Below, piece after piece: positions 56,675 through 64,000 of a stretch of 64,000 nt of DNA (position 1 is its first letter; each line of letters begins with the position of its first letter). The position numbers were made by a program, and so were the translations under genes. The notes under the pieces were generated by a model that saw nothing but the letters and a program-made list of their open reading frames with translations, was not told where the DNA came from and did not search any database. Source of the stretch: Phycisphaerales bacterium (GTDB lineage Bacteria; Planctomycetota; Phycisphaerae; Phycisphaerales; UBA1924); assembly GCA_029213305.1 (NCBI GenBank), contig JARGPA010000001.1:1-64000 (forward strand), written 5' to 3'.

Positions 56675-57583
56675 ATGAACGAATCACAACTCCATACTCA
56701 TATCTACGCACGATCTCTCGATCTTCTCGCTGGTGGTTCGAGTGATGTTGTTGTTGGACCTGGTGATGATGCAGCAGTGATTCGTTCCATGTCGGGAGAT
56801 CTTTCGTTGCTCTGTGTCGATCAACTTGTTGAAGGCCGACATTTTGAATCAACTACTGATATCGATCTGATTGCAAGAAAAGCAATTGCAAGATCTGTCT
56901 CCGATATCGCAGCAATGGGTGGTACTCCCAGTTGGTCACTCGCAGCGGGAGTATTGCCCAAGGATTATGCTTATGCAAATGAGCTATTCGATGCACTAAG
57001 TCGATGGGCAAAGCATTGGGGATGCCCACTCATCGGAGGAGATATCGCAGCGCATTGCGATGAATCTCACCCTCTTACACTCTCAGTGACAGTGGGAGGC
57101 ACAATGGAGATGGGCACGAATCCAGTTCTGCGAAGTGGAGCTCGTCCTGGAGATCGACTTTATATAAGTGGTTCAGTAGGAAACTCATTTGCGAGTGAAC
57201 ATCATCTTCGATTCGATCCGCAAATCGAGACAGGTCATTGGGCAGCATCGAGCAACGCTCATGCAATGATGGATGTCTCGGATGGAGTTGGAAGAGACTC
57301 GGATCGGATAGCAAAGGCATCGAATGTTCGCATTGAGATTCAAGCAGCAGACTTACCAATGAGCAATGAATGCACGGATTGGAAACAAGCAGTCGCTGAA
57401 GGCGAGGATTACGAGTTGCTCATCGCGCTCGATCCAAAAACATCCTTTGATGACGCTCCAGTTCAGTTGTTGGGTCCAATCGGGATCGTCCGAGCTTGTA
57501 CAGAGCATGAAAAACCCGGATCTAGAGTGATTGATCCGGGAGGCAATGTTCATGATGGTTCAGAATTGGGATGGGATCATTGA
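56675..57583 (+). CDS. thiL: thiamine-monophosphate kinase
   Basis: ThiL makes thiamine diphosphate from thiamine monophosphate. The 302-residue protein has VVGPGDDAAVI, CVDQLVEGRHF, SDIAAMGGTP and the later ATP/Mg motif MMDVSDGVGRDSDRI. The C-terminus GEDYELLIALDP is typical. TAAGAT (56663-56668) is 6 nt before the ATG. GCAGG lies too close to the start to be a good Shine-Dalgarno, so leaderless transcription is possible. The gene converges with the CpeT-like gene, 3 bp apart. Confidence 0.93.
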   Translation: MNESQLHTHIYARSLDLLAGGSSDVVVGPGDDAAVIRSMSGDLSLLCVDQLVEGRHFESTTDIDLIARKAIARSVSDIAAMGGTPSWSLAAGVLPKDYAYANELFDALSRWAKHWGCPLIGGDIAAHCDESHPLTLSVTVGGTMEMGTNPVLRSGARPGDRLYISGSVGNSFASEHHLRFDPQIETGHWAASSNAHAMMDVSDGVGRDSDRIAKASNVRIEIQAADLPMSNECTDWKQAVAEGEDYELLIALDPKTSFDDAPVQLLGPIGIVRACTEHEKPGSRVIDPGGNVHDGSELGWDH

Positions 57584-57586
57584 GAT

Positions 57587-58276
57587 CTAGTTGATTCGAT
57601 CAAAGATGTAGCCGCCTTTGACTGCGCCCCATACATGCTCATCGTTGTCATCAAAGCCGCGGTCCCATGTAATCAAACGATCGAGATGAAGAAATACCTC
57701 ACTTGTCGCGTAAGTTGATCCTCTCAAAGATGACTGACAATCACGGCCGTTAGTTGAACCGATAAATGCTTTTTCATTCTCATCCCATGCAACGCGAATG
57801 GCGCATCCAGTTCGTAGACTGAGATCTGTTGGCGTGCGTGTTGAGAGTGGAGTGCTCTCTTTGAAAGCACCTGCGAACTCGAGTGGGTTTTCAAACGAAT
57901 ATACAGTTGAGATATACTCGTTTGATCCTGATCTTTCCAAGTGATACACGCGCTGGCGATACGGATTGTCCATAGCAGACGCAACTGCTTGCTCAACATA
58001 AAGCCATGGACCGTCATTGCGATCTTGCCAGATTGGGATCATGTTCAGTACAATTTCGAAATACTCTGGGTCCTCGATTGATTGATCAATACTTGAAAAA
58101 GTACCCGTTAGGTATTGAGTGAGTTGTTCAGTTCGATCCGGGTTCATTTGCGCAACTTGATCTTGTACATCGCACGAATTGCTATCTTTGCAAGTTGATC
58201 TGGATGTTGCGCATCCTGTGATTAGAATTGTAAAGGAGCTCAATAGAATGGTTGTAGCTCTGTAACCGTAGCTCAT
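57587..58276 (-). CDS. CpeT/CpcT-family (phycobilin lyase-like) lipoprotein
   Basis: A 229-residue protein whose body matches the CpeT/CpcT family: YLTGTFSSIDQS, PEYFEIVLNMIPIW, PYRQRVYHLE, GSTYATSEVFLHL and TWDRGFDDNDEHVWGAVKGG. In cyanobacteria such proteins attach bilins to phycobiliproteins. Here the N-terminus is a lipoprotein signal (SFTILITGC, Cys about residue 22), and nothing in the window suggests phycobilisomes, so the role is unknown. It overlaps the rnr stop by 4 nt (ATGA), so it is translationally coupled to rnr. Confidence 0.88.
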   Translation of the reverse strand: MSYGYRATTILLSSFTILITGCATSRSTCKDSNSCDVQDQVAQMNPDRTEQLTQYLTGTFSSIDQSIEDPEYFEIVLNMIPIWQDRNDGPWLYVEQAVASAMDNPYRQRVYHLERSGSNEYISTVYSFENPLEFAGAFKESTPLSTRTPTDLSLRTGCAIRVAWDENEKAFIGSTNGRDCQSSLRGSTYATSEVFLHLDRLITWDRGFDDNDEHVWGAVKGGYIFDRIN

Positions 58277-60777
58277 TTTTTCTTACCTTTTCGTTTTTGA
58301 TTAGGGCCTGCTTTGCCCTTTGCATCTCTACGGTAATCTGTTTTGCCTTTGTCTCGTGATTTTGATTTTCGGCTTCTCCGTTGACCTCCGGGAGCTTTTT
58401 TGAACCCGGCGCCTTCTGATTCTCCTAGTCCACCAAAGGTGTCACTCCCAAGAGTGAGTTTGGCAGCAGGTCCCTTTCGTTTCCCCGCTGCACGGCGATC
58501 GCCGTCGGCGACTGTGAGATCCATCCGACGGGTCTGAAGATCAACATTTGCAACACAAACAGTGAGTCGATCCCCGATGGAGTAGCTTCTCCCTGAGTGG
58601 ATATCGACCATAGCGCCGGTGCGATCATCGATCTTCCAAGTCGGCGGGCGCTTCGATCGTGTTGTATCTCCGATGAGATCCTTCTTTGCGATCATGCCGT
58701 CAGCTAGGTATTTCTCGATCTGGACATAGATCCCCTTGGGAGAGACACCAGTTACGCATGCTTCAAACTCTTCTCCGATGTGATCTTCCATCAACTGAAG
58801 AACAAGGAATGCACGAAGCTCTCGTTCCGCGTTGGCGGCATTCACTTCGGTATTCGAGCACTGATTACCGATTTCTGAGAGCTCATCACGATTTGGACAA
58901 TATGGATCATCTCGGAGCTCTCTACCGAGCGCTTTCTTTTCGCCGTCAGTGTTGGGTCGAGCATCGCCGTTCTTTGTTCGTTTCAAGAATGCGAACATCG
59001 CACGATGAAGTGTTAAGTCAGGATAGCGTCGAATCGGAGATGTAAAGTGCGCATAAGCATGAGATGCTAACGCATAATGTCCGATTAACGAGGGGGAGTA
59101 CACTGCTTTAGTCATGGTTCGGAGAACCGCAGTATGCACTGCACGCGACGCGGGAGTTCCTGCGGTTGTATCTAACAGAGCTTGTAGTTCTTCACGTGTC
59201 GGGGATTTAGGAATTCTGAATCCTGCAACCATAGCAGTCTTACGGAGATCATCCACATCACCTGGTGTTGGTTCAGGATGGGTACGGCGCAAGATCGGTA
59301 CTTCAAGTTGAGCAAAGAGGACGGCCATCGCTTCGTTTGCTTCAACCATGAACATTTCGATAAGCGTATGTGTGAACGCATCGTCTTCTTTGAATGCATC
59401 GATGACTTTTCCGTCATCGTCGAAAACGAGTTCAACTTCGGGCAAGTCAAGATGGATCATCCCTGCTTTGTGTCTGCGAGCTTGGATCAATCTCGAAAGT
59501 GTGTTCATATTCTGAACATTTTCGATGAGTTCTTCAGTGTGCGGCGTATCTGTCTTTGCGTGCTCTTTTGCTTCTTCTAGATCACCATCGATTAGGGCTT
59601 GAGCTTCAAGGTAGGTCATCCGTTTGCGGGATTTGATCAATGATTGACAAACCCCTCGCCCAACGACATTACCCATCCGATCGTATCGAATGATACAAGT
59701 TTTTGCGTATCTTAAAACGCCTTCTTGGAGAGAGCAGATCCCGTTTGAAAGCACTTCTGGGAGCATCGGAATCACAAGTCTTGGGAGATAGACGGAGTTG
59801 CCTCGTACTTTTGCTTCTAGATCCAGGGGGGACCCAGGTTCGATATAATGCGCGACATCTGCGATGTGGATTCCGAGTTCCCAACCGCCGTTCTCTAGTT
59901 TCTTCAATGAAATCGCGTCGTCATAGTCCTTCGCGTCTGGTGGATCGATCGTTGTGATGTAATCACCAGTTAGATCGACACGCATATCGAGAGATTCGAT
60001 TCCTTCTGATTCGAACAATGCCATCTCTTCATCGAATCGGCGTGTTGCTTCGCGAGCTTGCTCGACACATGCTTCAGGGAACTCATTACTCGGGAGTGAG
60101 TACGCCGCGATGACCGCTTGTGTTTCGACATCGGGTTCGCCGGCTTCGCCGAGCACTTTGGTCACGACGCCCTTTGCGAGTCGTCCGTGTTCAGGGTATT
60201 CGATAATCTCGATGACAACTTTGTCGCCGTTCTTCACATTCTTGGATTCTGCATCGCGGATGACGATTGGTTCTGTAAGTTCTCGTCCGTCTGGGTAGAC
60301 GATCCATCTACCGTCGCGTTTTTCGATATCCCCAGTAAACTGAGCGCGCTTGCGTGCAACGATGTCGATGACTTCTCCCGCGTACTGGCGCTCCATTGTT
60401 CCGAGTCGATGTTCGCGCCTTTGATCGCGAGAGAAGTAGACACGGACGGTGTCGCCGCTCAATGCTGCGTTGGTGTATTGTGGGGGGATAAAGATATCCG
60501 AACCATGAGCGATTTTTGCAGGTTGGACAAACCCAACACCCGATGCAGTCCCGCGAAAGACTCCGATGAGTTCTCCTTCGTCTGGATGGAAAGGGAGTTG
60601 GATCTTCCCAGTTTCGTCTAGATCGATCACACCCTCCTCAGCCAACTCTCTTACTGCTAATCCGAACTCTTTAACATCATCGATGTTGAGTTCTTTTGCA
60701 ACGAGTGGGATTGGTTTGGGGGTGTAAGTGTCGTGTGAAATGTGGGAGATCAATCGATCTCTAAATCTGCCTGGCAT
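58273..60777 (-). CDS. rnr: ribonuclease R
   Basis: RNase R is a 3'-5' exoribonuclease. The 834-residue protein has N-terminal winged-helix and cold-shock-like domains, then the RNB domain with TIDPPDAKDYDDAISL (catalytic Asp cluster), HYALASHAYAHFTSPIRRYP-like sequence near residue 590 and a C-terminal S1 domain (around FEACVTGVSPKGIYVQI). It ends in a highly basic Lys/Arg-rich tail, as usual. AGGA 5 nt before the ATG supports the start. The divergent ABC gene begins 134 bp away. Confidence 0.95.
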   Translation of the reverse strand: MPGRFRDRLISHISHDTYTPKPIPLVAKELNIDDVKEFGLAVRELAEEGVIDLDETGKIQLPFHPDEGELIGVFRGTASGVGFVQPAKIAHGSDIFIPPQYTNAALSGDTVRVYFSRDQRREHRLGTMERQYAGEVIDIVARKRAQFTGDIEKRDGRWIVYPDGRELTEPIVIRDAESKNVKNGDKVVIEIIEYPEHGRLAKGVVTKVLGEAGEPDVETQAVIAAYSLPSNEFPEACVEQAREATRRFDEEMALFESEGIESLDMRVDLTGDYITTIDPPDAKDYDDAISLKKLENGGWELGIHIADVAHYIEPGSPLDLEAKVRGNSVYLPRLVIPMLPEVLSNGICSLQEGVLRYAKTCIIRYDRMGNVVGRGVCQSLIKSRKRMTYLEAQALIDGDLEEAKEHAKTDTPHTEELIENVQNMNTLSRLIQARRHKAGMIHLDLPEVELVFDDDGKVIDAFKEDDAFTHTLIEMFMVEANEAMAVLFAQLEVPILRRTHPEPTPGDVDDLRKTAMVAGFRIPKSPTREELQALLDTTAGTPASRAVHTAVLRTMTKAVYSPSLIGHYALASHAYAHFTSPIRRYPDLTLHRAMFAFLKRTKNGDARPNTDGEKKALGRELRDDPYCPNRDELSEIGNQCSNTEVNAANAERELRAFLVLQLMEDHIGEEFEACVTGVSPKGIYVQIEKYLADGMIAKKDLIGDTTRSKRPPTWKIDDRTGAMVDIHSGRSYSIGDRLTVCVANVDLQTRRMDLTVADGDRRAAGKRKGPAAKLTLGSDTFGGLGESEGAGFKKAPGGQRRSRKSKSRDKGKTDYRRDAKGKAGPNQKRKGKKK

Positions 60778-60911
60778 ATATATCCTGTTCTCTTGCGGAA
60801 TACTCGCGTTTGGTAGCTGATAGTTTACCGCTTAATCGCTCTAATCGTCGTGTAGATCGGCATTTGTCCACTCAATTAGTGAACGATTGATATTCTGTCT
60901 ACCATCTATCT

Positions 60912-61682
60912 ATGTCTATCGCAGCTCATGAGCTCAGTTTTCGATATCCCCGATCGCAATACGCGATCGACGGAGTCTCATGCGAGATCAAATCTGGACG
61001 AGTTACAGCAATTGTTGGACCCAACGGATCAGGAAAATCGACGCTGATCCGATTACTCTCAGGATTACGATCTCCAGAACTAGGTTCAGTCCTGATAGAT
61101 GATCAGTTGATTGGATCATTCTCCCATGTTCATCGCGCTCGATTGCTCGCGTTTATTGAGCAGCGCCCGCAACTTGCATTCGACTTTGCAGTTCGACGGG
61201 TGATTGAGTTTGGTGCTCATCATCGTGGTTGTTCTCATGATCAAATTGAAGATGCAATCAACCGATTTGAGTTGAGTGAGGTTTCAGATCGGCCATATGC
61301 GAAGCTGAGCGTCGGACAACAACAACGCGTCTCACTTGCTCGAGCATGGGTTCAGATTGGATCAAATCCAAAGGGATATTTGCTCGCTGACGAGCCTTGC
61401 TCTGCGATGGACCCCAAGTTTGTCAATCTGACAATGACGAATCTGAGATCGCTTGCAGACTCTGGAGTTGGGGTAGGGATCGTGATTCATGATCTCACAT
61501 CCGCCGCGAGATGGGCAGATGACGCAATCGTACTCAACAATGATGGGCGACTTGCAGGATACGGCGAAGCACAAAAGTTCCTCAACAGTTCAACGCTAAG
61601 TGATGTGTTTGACATCAATATCCGCCGATTTGAGAGCGATGATGGGCATTCTGTGTTGTATCCGACTTGCTCGACAGAGTGA
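60912..61682 (+). CDS. ABC transporter ATP-binding protein (FecE/BtuD-like)
   Basis: A 256-residue ATPase with Walker A VGPNGSGKSTL, signature LSVGQQQRVSLARA, Walker B LLADEPCSAMDPK, and the late His in VIHDLTSAA. The sequence resembles importers of iron-siderophores or cobalamin. No permease or binding protein is encoded nearby, so the partner is unknown. TACCAT (60900-60905) stands 6 nt before the ATG and there is no Shine-Dalgarno. Confidence 0.9.
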   Translation: MSIAAHELSFRYPRSQYAIDGVSCEIKSGRVTAIVGPNGSGKSTLIRLLSGLRSPELGSVLIDDQLIGSFSHVHRARLLAFIEQRPQLAFDFAVRRVIEFGAHHRGCSHDQIEDAINRFELSEVSDRPYAKLSVGQQQRVSLARAWVQIGSNPKGYLLADEPCSAMDPKFVNLTMTNLRSLADSGVGVGIVIHDLTSAARWADDAIVLNNDGRLAGYGEAQKFLNSSTLSDVFDINIRRFESDDGHSVLYPTCSTE

Positions 61683-61734
61683 ATTCTGCTCTGTTTTTCG
61701 ATTATCTGCATTGAGATGACGATATACTTGTTCT

Positions 61735-62580
61735 GTGTTCAAACAGATCTTTCAGTTCTTAGTCAATAATCCTTGGATCCTGATTCCAATCGGGCTCGGG
61801 GTGTTTAATGGTTCTATCCGACTCAAGCAAAAACTTGATGAACAACGCGTCAAACGAGATGCGCTCAATCAGATGGCGCTAAGACAGAAAGAGTCGCTCA
61901 GAACTGGGCGATCTGGGACGCCTGTTCAAGGGAAAAAGGTACAGCCGTTTTCTGATCTGACTAATCAACAGCCTGTAAGCTCCGAAGAGCTGAGAAAACA
62001 ACGAATTGAAGAACTCAGACAAGAACGAGTTGATCAACTTCGAGCATTGCGTGAGAAAAGAGCAGCAGATGCAACCACTCGCGCTGGAGTTGTTGCGACT
62101 AGTTCGAGTATGGTTCCTACGAAACCTCAACCTACTGCTCGTCGTGCAGGGCAGCCATCGCCCGCTACGAATCCTTCCGGGATTGTTCGTTCGAAGAGCG
62201 GGAAACTAAAGACACCTACTCAATCTGCGAGTCAAAGATCGCGGGTTCTTGGACAACAACTTCAACAGAAACAACAAACCCGGGGTCGACAACAAGTCAA
62301 GACGAAACCGAACCGTCGTACTGTCGTCGCAACTCCACCTGTTTCAACTCAAAATCAATCTAGTCGGACAGTGAGTCGAAAACAGCCTTTGGACGCGTAC
62401 GCAAAGAAACCCAAACACGCGATCAAAGGGAATACCCAATCAACTCAGACAGATGTTTCAGTTCGTTCAATGTTGAGAAACAAGAATACCATTCGACAAG
62501 CAATCCTGATCCGTGAGATCATGGATACCCCTGTTGGGCTTCGAGAGAATGAAATATCCTCAGGCTCACTCTTCTCCTGA
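61735..62580 (+). CDS. basic, membrane-anchored protein of unknown function
   Basis: A 281-residue protein with one N-terminal hydrophobic segment (residues 12-25). A short coiled Arg/Glu helix follows (ELRKQRIEELRQERVDQLRA), then a long Lys/Arg/Gln/Ser/Thr-rich disordered region. A conserved-looking C-terminus reads NTIRQAILIREIMDTPVGLR, a motif I associate with planctomycete proteins of unknown role. The start is GTG 61735, with TATACT (61723-61728) 6 nt before it and no Shine-Dalgarno. No family was recognised. Confidence 0.65.
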   Translation: MFKQIFQFLVNNPWILIPIGLGVFNGSIRLKQKLDEQRVKRDALNQMALRQKESLRTGRSGTPVQGKKVQPFSDLTNQQPVSSEELRKQRIEELRQERVDQLRALREKRAADATTRAGVVATSSSMVPTKPQPTARRAGQPSPATNPSGIVRSKSGKLKTPTQSASQRSRVLGQQLQQKQQTRGRQQVKTKPNRRTVVATPPVSTQNQSSRTVSRKQPLDAYAKKPKHAIKGNTQSTQTDVSVRSMLRNKNTIRQAILIREIMDTPVGLRENEISSGSLFS

Positions 62581-62687
62581 GTGAGAATGTGCTTAATGAG
62601 TGCAAATATCTGTATTTTTCACACTCAGCAATGCATATGAAAGTCGAGTTTCATGATGTCTGATGCTTTCACTCGATATACTTCTGT

Positions 62688-63512
62688 ATGCTAAGAAACG
62701 CAAAAGCACAGTCTTGTTTGCTCAGATGCTCGTCCATGATCGTGATGATCGGTTCTTTGTATGGATGTGGTACCTTTGATAATGTTCCAAGAGGGACAGA
62801 GAGTTTACTCGAAGTGATTGTGCCGCAAACTTCTCCATCAGAAGCAGCGGAGATGGCGACAGACGAATACAGCGCAGAGAACCGTTACCGTGGAACGACA
62901 TTGCTTTCCAATGCAGACTTTGGTGGCGACGGGGTTTATCTCGAACTCTATCTCGATGGAATGAGCGATCCAGATTCAGGTGTTCGTAGTGCATCAGTTC
63001 GTGCACTTGGACGTCACGGCGATCCTGAGCATGTAGAATTGATTATCTCTGCTTTGGATGATGAGAATCGTATTGTTCGTGTCGAAGCAGCAAGAGCACT
63101 CCAACGCGTCCATAGTGAGACTGCGATTGAACCATTGATTCATGTTGTCAATGAAGAGAATGAGAAGGATGTTGATGTTCGCGCCGCGGCTGCAGACGCT
63201 CTCGGGCAATATCGCGAGAGTGAAGTTGTACAAGCGCTTATTAGTGCACTCAAAGATGCAAGACTCGTTGTCAACAATCGTGTTCAACATTCTTTGCTCA
63301 TGTTGACAGGACAGAACTTCGGGATTGATCGCCGTGCTTGGATTGATTGGTACAACGATACCGATGATTTGTTCGAAGCAGCTCAACCTTACACATATCC
63401 AGTTTTTAATCGCAAAAAACGGATCGTTGAGTATCTTCCGTTTGTGCCTCAACCACCAAATGAAACGACTTCGACTCCAGTTGGTATGGATCCGATCATC
63501 GAAGACGAATAA
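62688..63512 (+). CDS. HEAT-repeat lipoprotein
   Basis: A 274-residue protein with a lipoprotein signal (MIGSLYGC, Cys about residue 27) followed by HEAT repeats, for example SDPDSGVRSASVRALGRHGD, DENRIVRVEAARALQRV and VDVRAAAADALGQYRES. The C-terminus is less regular and polar. HEAT lipoproteins usually act as scaffolds. TATACT (62677-62682) lies 5 nt before the ATG and there is no Shine-Dalgarno. The preceding gene stops 107 bp upstream. Confidence 0.85.
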   Translation: MLRNAKAQSCLLRCSSMIVMIGSLYGCGTFDNVPRGTESLLEVIVPQTSPSEAAEMATDEYSAENRYRGTTLLSNADFGGDGVYLELYLDGMSDPDSGVRSASVRALGRHGDPEHVELIISALDDENRIVRVEAARALQRVHSETAIEPLIHVVNEENEKDVDVRAAAADALGQYRESEVVQALISALKDARLVVNNRVQHSLLMLTGQNFGIDRRAWIDWYNDTDDLFEAAQPYTYPVFNRKKRIVEYLPFVPQPPNETTSTPVGMDPIIEDE

Positions 63513-63679
63513 TGATGGGATGAGTCTGTTAACTCTTCCAACTAGATCTTAGAGGGTCCGAGAATCTTCTGATTTGGATTGAGTTTGCACTGAGTACTTC
63601 TTATAACCGATGATTAACTAGGAACGGTGCTTCATGTGAACGAGGCCGTGATATTTGTACATCCATCGGAGCGATCCAT

Positions 63680-64000
63680 TGCTTGCAGTTCGTCGATCAC
63701 AAAGTGAAATCTTCCTCGATCGTTCCGCGCCGGAACCGAGCCCTGAAGATGGGCAATCTATTGTTCGGCCGACACTTGTGTTGATCGGGCAAACAGACGC
63801 GGACGTATGTAGTGGACGAGTAGATCACACTGGTATCCTCGGACACCAGTTTGTCGGCGTCGTCGAAGCAAGCGATCAACCCGCGCTCATTGGGAATCGA
63901 GTCGTAGGGAATGTAAACATAGTCGATGGGAGTTCACAACTCGCACGGCGTGGACTCTCGAATCATGATCCAGATAGAGGCATTCTTGGACTGCGCGGAG
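63680..64000 (+). CDS. medium-chain dehydrogenase (alcohol dehydrogenase-like), 5' part
   Basis: Open to the window edge (107 codons seen). The start TTG 63680 has CGGAG 7 nt upstream, and the protein begins LLAVRRSQSE. Conserved features of zinc-type medium-chain dehydrogenases are present: TDADV, GILGHQFVGVVEA and VVGNVN. The usual zinc ligands are missing: the catalytic Cys before TD is Gly, GHE is GHQ, and the four-Cys structural loop is replaced by VDGSSQLARRGLSNHDPDRG. It may be an inactive or zinc-free member. The C-terminal half is not in the window. Confidence 0.75.

Overview
The window looks like chromosome from a marine planctomycete of the class Phycisphaerae. Three things suggest this. 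Two secreted proteins end in paired dockerin-like tails with the motif NFFDVSxFL and a final GCP. There are many lipoproteins and beta-propeller or repeat proteins. The RNA polymerase and gyrase sequences are divergent but complete. Base composition looks close to half G+C throughout, and nothing stands out as a mobile element, prophage, rRNA operon or CRISPR array. The assignment is an inference from the sequence; no search was run.

Layout. 1-11.6 kb is the ribosomal/RNA polymerase block rplK-rplA-rplJ-rplL-rpoB-rpoC, with unusually long gaps before rplL and rpoB and a strong terminator after rpoC. 11.6-17.3 kb holds queF, a 14-repeat LVIVD protein, an SDR oxidoreductase, a TPR lipoprotein and a second dockerin-tailed secreted protein. 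17.4-21.2 kb is a divergent pair, gdhA (minus) and rpsA (plus), separated by about 570 bp that carries two structured 5' leaders. 21.2-29 kb has an exported protein of unknown function, then gyrA, a STAS protein, a membrane RCK_C protein and an opposing PP2C/RsbU phosphatase. 29-44 kb is metabolic and regulatory: DUF192, gluQ, phhB, GNAT, HNH, purH, a propeller lipoprotein, ribE, ruvC, a sigma-54 activator, an HDOD-GGDEF-REC protein, purL and rnhA. 44.5-51.3 kb is a type IV pilus/pseudopilin operon (pilT, pilC, three pilin-like genes, one of them 981 residues). 51.3-64 kb holds galE, DUF502, a sulfotransferase, tRNA-Ile(GAT), phhA, DUF2892, arylamine N-acetyltransferase, thiL, a CpeT-like lipoprotein, rnr, an ABC ATPase, a basic membrane-anchored protein, a HEAT-repeat lipoprotein and the start of a zinc-alcohol-dehydrogenase-like gene.

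Connections. phhA and phhB are separate in the window but form one pathway (phenylalanine hydroxylation and pterin recycling); purH and purL are both purine genes. The STAS protein and PP2C phosphatase are plausible halves of a partner-switching system. The most interesting unexplained signals are non-coding. One is a compact leader RNA in front of gdhA with four hairpins and a 7-bp pseudoknot. Another is a ~250-nt rpsA leader with two GNRA-tetraloop hairpins. The third is a recurrent TAnnnT box 5-7 nt before the start codon of about ten genes that lack a Shine-Dalgarno sequence, which suggests leaderless transcription. At protein level, RpoC has lost two of the four cysteines of its second zinc site.
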